Source of the DNA: Lineus longissimus
Lineage: Eukaryota; Nemertea; Pilidiophora; Heteronemertea; Lineidae
DNA length: 64,000 bases
Reading direction: 5' to 3'
NCBI RefSeq assembly: GCF_910592395.1
Contig: NC_088318.1
Coordinates: 5,294,756 to 5,358,755 of the forward strand
The translations under genes and the position numbers were made by a program. This document shows, in pieces, positions 58,102-64,000 of this stretch. The notes beneath the pieces are model-generated. The model had not been told where the DNA came from, made no database searches, and saw only the letters and a list, made by a program, of their open reading frames with translations. Each line of letters starts with the position of its first letter. Within the stretch, counting starts at the first letter, position 1.

Positions 58102-60201
58102 ATGTTATTTACACTTTTCATCGTCACCAGTCTGGTCAGAAGAACTCCGTCATCGAACCAGGCTTTGCAGAACTCACTTTCTTCAGGTAGGCGTAAATAA
58201 GCAGATCTTACGTACTATAATATAATTCTATTCAGCTCCTTCAAATAATATGGCAGGCTGTACTCCCTTGTCCCTTTGTTTTTTGGCTGGAGTAAATTGT
58301 ACTGATAACAATCCGCTCAAATATACCCTGTGGTGTTGGTGCCCATGTTTAATTCATTCACCCGCTTAGCACGGTGATAGCGGCACGCGTCATAATCTCC
58401 ATCATGCCGAGGAATGAATGTTGCATTTTTACTCAAGAAATGAGTTTGCGATTTCGTTTTTCTCTTTTAGCATCTCAAAAAATGTATCTCAACAGTAGTA
58501 TGAAGAACTTGAGGTTAGTATTTGCAAACAGACATTGCTAACCGTTTAAATTTCTACGCCTTCATCAATCCAACATGTCTTGTGATACGCCACTACAATA
58601 AAATTCGTTGTACTAATTAAGTTTAGTCTGGCATTTTCATTGGATCGAAAATATCAAAAGGCTTTAGTCACAAATTGTCATAATATTTTTGTGCGTTTTG
58701 TACAGTAATGGTCGAAAAAAGACATCTACTTGTTCTAATTTTTGTTCCTCGCCACGTATGCATGTTTTTTTCCCACCTTTATGGCCAAGTCTTTTTGAAA
58801 AAAAACCAACCACCATTATTTGCATATTCGGTCCAGAATATGTATATTACGGATCGCTAGATATTGGATGTTGGTTCTAAATACAGTAGAATAAAACCAT
58901 CAGCCGATACCCAGTTTAACGTAAGTTTGCCTACCCAGAGGTGAGATCTTGACTCACAGTTTCGATGCAAGAGGGACTGCGGTCGCTAAGCAGAGAGATA
59001 CAGAAAGAACCAACTAAAATACTCGATACATGTTTCATGATTTTGTTCGGATAATTTTACAGAGAGGGGGATTAACTTGATAGAATATAGAAGAACCCAA
59101 TAGGCCTAATTAGTGGATAGAAGCGCAGGCGGGATATGACCTACCTTGGCTATGAGGCCATATCATGATTTTCATGCCTGGCTACCGACAATTTAGCCTT
59201 CAGCCTCACATACATGTAGCTGAGGAATAATCGGCAATGATGGATTACCGTAGAAATTACCCGCGTCCCTGATATGCGTCCATTGCCTAGGATGGTCGAA
59301 GAGAAAAAGCCACGTTTCCTAGTTTGTGGCCCATATGTTACCCTTCGGGAGTCAAACGTGTCATCAGATCATCGGAAAGGACCAATCACAAAAATGCTAG
59401 CATGGGATGATACACTCGTGATCGACACAATATGTTGTCGTTTAATGCAGTAATCGCAGGTTTGCCAACCTTGACTGACACCAGATTGGCTCACGTAAAT
59501 ATCTAACCACATGTCTGATCCAAAAGGGTATGCTTTAGGGCCTGGAATGGTTAAGTCCAATAATATAACAAACAGTGTTCTGGACACTGTTACATGTACC
59601 TAGTGGTTTAAGAAACGACTGCAACGCCATCGCACAACATATCGTGTAACAAACGGGCGAAACAAACTGATTTTTATGTCATGTTGTCCAAAATATCTTG
59701 ACAAGGATTTTTTGCTTTAAAATTCAAACTGCGTCAGGGATATCGATAGAGTACATGTACAGCAGGCGAAATCGGATGATCATATAGCTGGGTCGTATAT
59801 GGCTAATTATCATGGAGCACAACATTATATGGCACCGTTTTGCTTCAGATTATAATAATTATTTATATCCTCGGTGTCTTGTATTTCGCTACCACTATCA
59901 ACATTACAACTCATTTAGGCGTCATCATGAAAACTACTGTGGATTCGTCCAATCACCTCATTTTGGCGAAGTACTGTCTGTTGGATTCAACCAAGAGACT
60001 TATTCGAATGGATATGGAGAATTGTCGCCATTTATTCATATTGATGCACTAGATGTGCATAAAGGTAACGCGTTTACTATATCCGTACTTGTCAGGATAG
60101 ACCCAAGCTACATTGCAATTCATAGACATAGATGCATATTTTGGTACAGTTTTAAGGGAAAGTGTGACATCCGGTTTATGTTAGCTGATAAAGACACCCG
60201 C
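58102..60201 (+). pseudogene. A5: LamG gene cut off in mid-domain
   Basis: The exons are 58102-58186, 58471-58513 and a LamG exon from 59919. The frame is intact up to FMLADKDTR (60201), then passes directly into spacer sequence of B type (AGTAGCGGGGTAATCGAGCG). A short read-through frame continues to about 60357. The second half of the LamG domain, the microexon and the tail are gone, probably by recombination between this exon and a B-type spacer. The intron carries the 58831-59585 insertion. Confidence 0.7.
58831..59585. mobile_element. Insertion with GTCCAGAAYA ends, A5
   Basis: Third copy of the element at 29393 and 43019, same intron site; the forward frame is lost by an extra T at 59240-59250. 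Confidence 0.5.
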
Positions 60202-60773
60202 AGTAGCGGGGTAATCGAGCGCCATCAGCGTAACGTCCTGCCGGGTGTAGATATTTATCTCCGCCCAGCGCGCCATCGTGCATCGATCCGCACAAAAAGA
60301 CCTTTGCACGAAGGCTTCACTTGGGTCAAGTCGGAACCAAAATCGGAAAAGGGTTAATCTAGTTGAAAATAATGAAGAACGCCTGTTTTCGATTCTACTA
60401 TCTAAGAGCTGAAACAAAATTTAAAAAAAAAATGTTAGGAATAACTTCGAGTAAACAAGTTTACCAGTGAAACAGAAGAAGAACAAACATACTGGAGTAA
60501 AAGCCGCTCACTCCTTTCAGTGGCCAAGGACGGAATTTCCAGCATCTCACGCAGCCTTATTGACTGCACTGACGACGACAACTTACAGTTTAAACATAAA
60601 TCGTTTACACGTCCCATAGCCTTCGTATAACCAGATTCATTCAAATAAAATTATTTGAAAGGCTCTAGTATAACTTGGGTCAAGAAACTAGACAACAACC
60701 TTGCATATACACGTGACAATTCATCACCTCAGATGTGATTCAATTTTGATACAAGAAGCTATCTAAATCATAA

Positions 60774-62123
60774 GCGCGCAGCAGAAAAGCCGAAGGCTTT
60801 TCTGCGAAGCGCTACTATGGTTAACGTGCATACGACGTATCCAATGTGAACAATGTTTCTCAAGTCCATGGATTCGTTTCAAATGGCTTAAATTTGACTT
60901 AAAATGGCCGCCAGAAGAGATAAACGCGCGAATGAAGCAACTCGACTATTCTGAGCTCCGAGAGAGAACCACACGATTATTCTCACTGTTTTTTAATCAA
61001 ACTTCAATTTCTGGGGGGTTCGTGGGGGGGGGGGGTTCCCCCCGACATACACTGTTTTGATTTTTGAGACTTTAGTAATAATATCCAAAAGACGCTTAAA
61101 ATGGATATAATCCCGAATAATCAAGCAAAAACCGGGCAGGCGTTTCGAGAAAAAAAATTTTTGTTGAGATTTCAATAAACCTTTTGAACGAATTCCACAT
61201 GGGCCGTGGTGGGATCCGAAGACACCTTAAGGAGGAATGTATGTTTTTATGGGGTACTATTGGTTTTGCAGATCTTCTGTTTTTTTCTAACGAATAATCA
61301 ATATTCGCTAGCAGGCTTTTTATGCTCCCAGGTATGAAGAGGGTTCTATGTTCCTCAGGTTCTTTGTTCATCAGTCTGGTGTTCCTCAAGAGTCAAGTGT
61401 CTTCCAGTCTCTTGGCCTGCAAAAACCCTTTCCAACCAATTTTTTATGCATTAACCATTCGGCAACATGTTGGTGGGTGAAAAACCTGATCCCTGACCCC
61501 TTGAATTGTTTGCCCAGGTACGACCACAAGCAATTGTCTCAAGGAAGCCACCAGTACGACCTCTTGGCAGTCTTGCCAATATCATGCCAGTGAAAAGGAA
61601 GGATAATGATGGTTGAGGGTTGGAGTTAGGGTACCATCAAAGGAGTACCACTTCCTCGCTCTGGGTTAAACGTGTCAAAGGACTGCATCATCATGAAGGT
61701 TTGGGGGTTCCACTCGAGCGCCCTAGGGTAAGCAGCTCGGAAGGACTTATTGAGAGGCCAATAGGGGGTTTGAGGGGCCTTCCCCAATGCACTGGCTAAA
61801 ACACGTCAGAAGGACGGGGGTTGGGGGGGGGGGGCTCTCCATGTCGACAGTTGCGAGAGTTCAATAGAGCTTGCACTTTACATTAGAATCTGCCAGTGCC
61901 AGAGTACGATAGTCCGGACACCTTTCGGGGGGGGGGGACATTTTCCATTTCTTTGCCGGCTATTATGATGATGGAGTTGAGTTACTGCTAAAGAGATACA
62001 CGGAGATAACCGTCTATCAAAACAAAAAATTGGCGGAAGGAACTATAGCTGGTTCCCAACCAGGGGGTTTGGGGGGTTTCCCCCAGCCTAAAGGCGCTGC
62101 ACGCTTACTAGGGCACTGCACTG
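60774..62123. mobile_element. 1.35-kb DNA element, copy 2 (inverted)
   Basis: Reverse-oriented counterpart of 27105-28425, flanked by ATAA on both sides (60770-60773 and 62124-62127). It begins with a hairpin (CAGAAAAGCCGAAGGCTTTT) and ends CTAGGGCACTGCACTG. G runs replace the C runs of copy 1. Different target site from copy 1, so an independent insertion. Confidence 0.7.
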
Positions 62124-62211
62124 ATAATATTAATTTCATCCACATGTCCTACAGGTTTTGAATCACAATGGTATCTGAACAATTAATTCTATTGAGTATG
62201 CTCGTTTTAAG

Positions 62212-62280
62212 ATCTATTAATTTGTCGAAGTGTCGCAATGCGTGTGCAGGAGATGCGCATGTGTACAACATTAGAAAGAA
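62212..62280 (+). pseudogene. Last E7 copy, B type
   Basis: 69 nt, SINLSKCRNACAGDAHVYNI then RK; one base short like other B copies. Confidence 0.25.
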
Positions 62281-62457
62281 GTAAATGTGGTCAAGATGAC
62301 TCCAGTCTGTTTAAATATCAGTCACGTGACGGGCGGAACTGAAACCTCCTTGCAGTTGAAATTTAAGAGTATAAACTCGAGTGCTTGGCTTGTACATGTA
62401 GGAATAATTTCTTCGGCAAGTTCTTGAGTTCAGAATAAAACCTGTGGCTTTGGCTCC

Positions 62458-62703
62458 GTGAATGAAAAACAGTTAGTAACAAACGAACAAAATTGTGGAA
62501 TACTATATATTAATCTAGTCTTCTCGATAGCGATTAAGGATGAGATGACCAAAATGAATGGTTGTGTTCCATTTATAAATGCCCAACGCGCACTAAGCGA
62601 TTCATTGCAAAGAGTTGATGTACAGTGGATCACTCAGTGTGCGTGTTGCGACCAATTGCAACTTACGGCAACTATTTGTAGTCAAATAAATCGTTCAGTG
62701 TGA
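62458..62703 (+). other. Conserved open frame, most diverged copy
   Basis: Homologue of 25485-25709. It remains open although several indels (net +3) and many replacements separate it from that copy, and extends a few codons further. Opens on GTG, not ATG. Not recognised. Confidence 0.2.
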
Positions 62704-63758
62704 GGTGGGCATAAGACATGCTTACATTCCATTGTCGAACAAAAAGCGTGAGGTGCAGGGGCAAAAAATGACCACAAGAGGCTCCATTTGGCAAAATGAA
62801 TAGAATGTGATTTCTTTTTTGCAACAATAAATTTCCATTTTCCATTAATTTATTCCCCGGCCTTGGAGACCTCACGGGAGCTGTTCAATAGCGCTACAAC
62901 CCGAGCATTTCTGGGTGCGCTCCGTCTTTGGTCAGGTTTAATTTTTTTGAGTGTCCGTCTCCTAGTCTAGCTGTCATTCCCCGGCCGACGAGCTCCGACT
63001 ACCTGGTTCGATTTCGGGGTTTACTCTCACAGACTTATTGCCGCCCTGGGCTAAGGAGGCAAGTCTCCCAAAATATTCATTTGAATATATCATTACCTAG
63101 AAAACGGACGAGACGACTATCAATTGGACTCTGAACATTTTTAAGCCACATTACACATAACGTTGTGTCACGTTATCTATTAACGAATTCCCAGCGAGTG
63201 TCTACATTGTAGCTGCGAACTTTGTAAGTTTTCTACTGCTAGACTGGTCTTAAAGGCGTGATATTTCTGACCAGATGCCTAATTAGTGATAAAAATCCGT
63301 TATACCCTTACAGCATTTAGCCATTCCCCATGATATCAGTCCGGCGGGTTCTTATATTACATCTAAATATTCTTAACAGGATTTAAGGAAGAATTTGATA
63401 ATACACCGAGCCACCCTAATCTCAGAATCCGAATAGGATCTAAAATATAATATTTTTACCCCGAGGATCGGTTAGACGTCGTTTCTTTGAATATGAACAT
63501 TTTCTCGCAGAATTCTGTATACATGTATCATATTTTACAGAACCCGTGCACAGTTTTTGATTGAAAAAACGAAAAGATTACAGTTAGTACAAAATAAAAA
63601 TATTCTATACAACACCATACATTATTGATCTGTATTGATTTCATAGCTTTGAATGTTTTCATTAAATATATCAGCTGATTATCAATCGAGAAGTGGCAGA
63701 CTAGTGTGGAAGGGTTTATTCTCCACATACATGTAACAGAATAGGCCTCTCTCAATAG

Positions 63759-63875
63759 TTGCACCGACAGGAGAAAAGCAGGGTCTGCATGGGAGCAACA
63801 TTTCAGTCATATCAGCGTGTTGCATCGTGTGTGTTGACAGGAGAGGACGATATAGTGAGCCTTCCCAACCGCCCG
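63759..63875 (+). CDS. Last E8 copy
   Basis: 39 open codons, LHRQEKSRVCMGATFQSYQR then VASCVLTGEDDIVSLPNRP, closest to the 9505 copy. Donor CCG|GTAAGG. By analogy the next A-type first exon should lie just past the window edge. Confidence 0.4.
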
Positions 63876-64000
63876 GTAAGGCAAGCGGCTACATTCAGTG
63901 TTGAGTGGTATTATTTTGTGTGCGTATACCGAAACAATCGTTGAACGTTGATCTAACCGGTTGCTAGCGATAGGTATTTTCGGCTGACCAGACTAATTTT

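Overview
The window looks like nuclear DNA of an animal, probably a marine invertebrate, although the species cannot be told from the sequence. It has no bacterial-style operons. Coding pieces are short and bounded by GT/AG splice signals. Most of the DNA is repeat-derived: MITE-like elements, fold-back elements and diverged duplications. Homopolymer G/C runs, (TA)n and minisatellites are common. All gene calls are exon assemblies made by eye from splice sites, intron phase and comparison between copies; no database search was possible.

The main content, from about 9.5 kb to the right edge, is a tandem array of one gene. The ancestral A-type gene is read as five coding exons: a signal-peptide exon (85 nt), a 43-nt exon, one long exon (581-590 nt), a 15-nt microexon and a last exon (221 nt). 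The long exon encodes a laminin-G/concanavalin-like jelly-roll domain, and the last exon a four-cysteine PAN/apple-like tail. The exons join without a frame error to give a 314-317 residue protein that should be secreted. A2 (17573-20561) and A4 (40982-48751) read through intact. A1 (frameshift and lost acceptor), A3 (premature stop in the tail), A' (long exon onward deleted) and A5 (cut off inside the long exon) are damaged. A diverged B type (B1', B1, B2, B3) has a different LamG C-terminus, no recognisable last exon, and stops or frameshifts in every copy. From 23 kb on, B and A alternate (B1-A3, B2-A4, B3-A5), so the array grew by duplication of a B-A dimer. Two further short exon-like blocks, E7 and E8, lie between genes and may be second-PAN exons.

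The left 9.5 kb holds no convincing gene. It carries terminal-inverted-repeat elements (1915-2054, 3765-4524, 4742-5188, 5471-5835, 6460-8629). Within the array, transposable elements sit in introns and spacers. They include two opposite copies of a 1.3-kb element with 4-bp target duplications, a fold-back element with a promoter and first exon between its arms, a MITE inside a LamG exon, and a nearly exact 1287-bp tandem duplication.

If A2 and A4 are expressed, the locus makes a small family of secreted LamG-PAN proteins, with recognition or adhesion as the plausible class of role. That role is inferred from domain type only.
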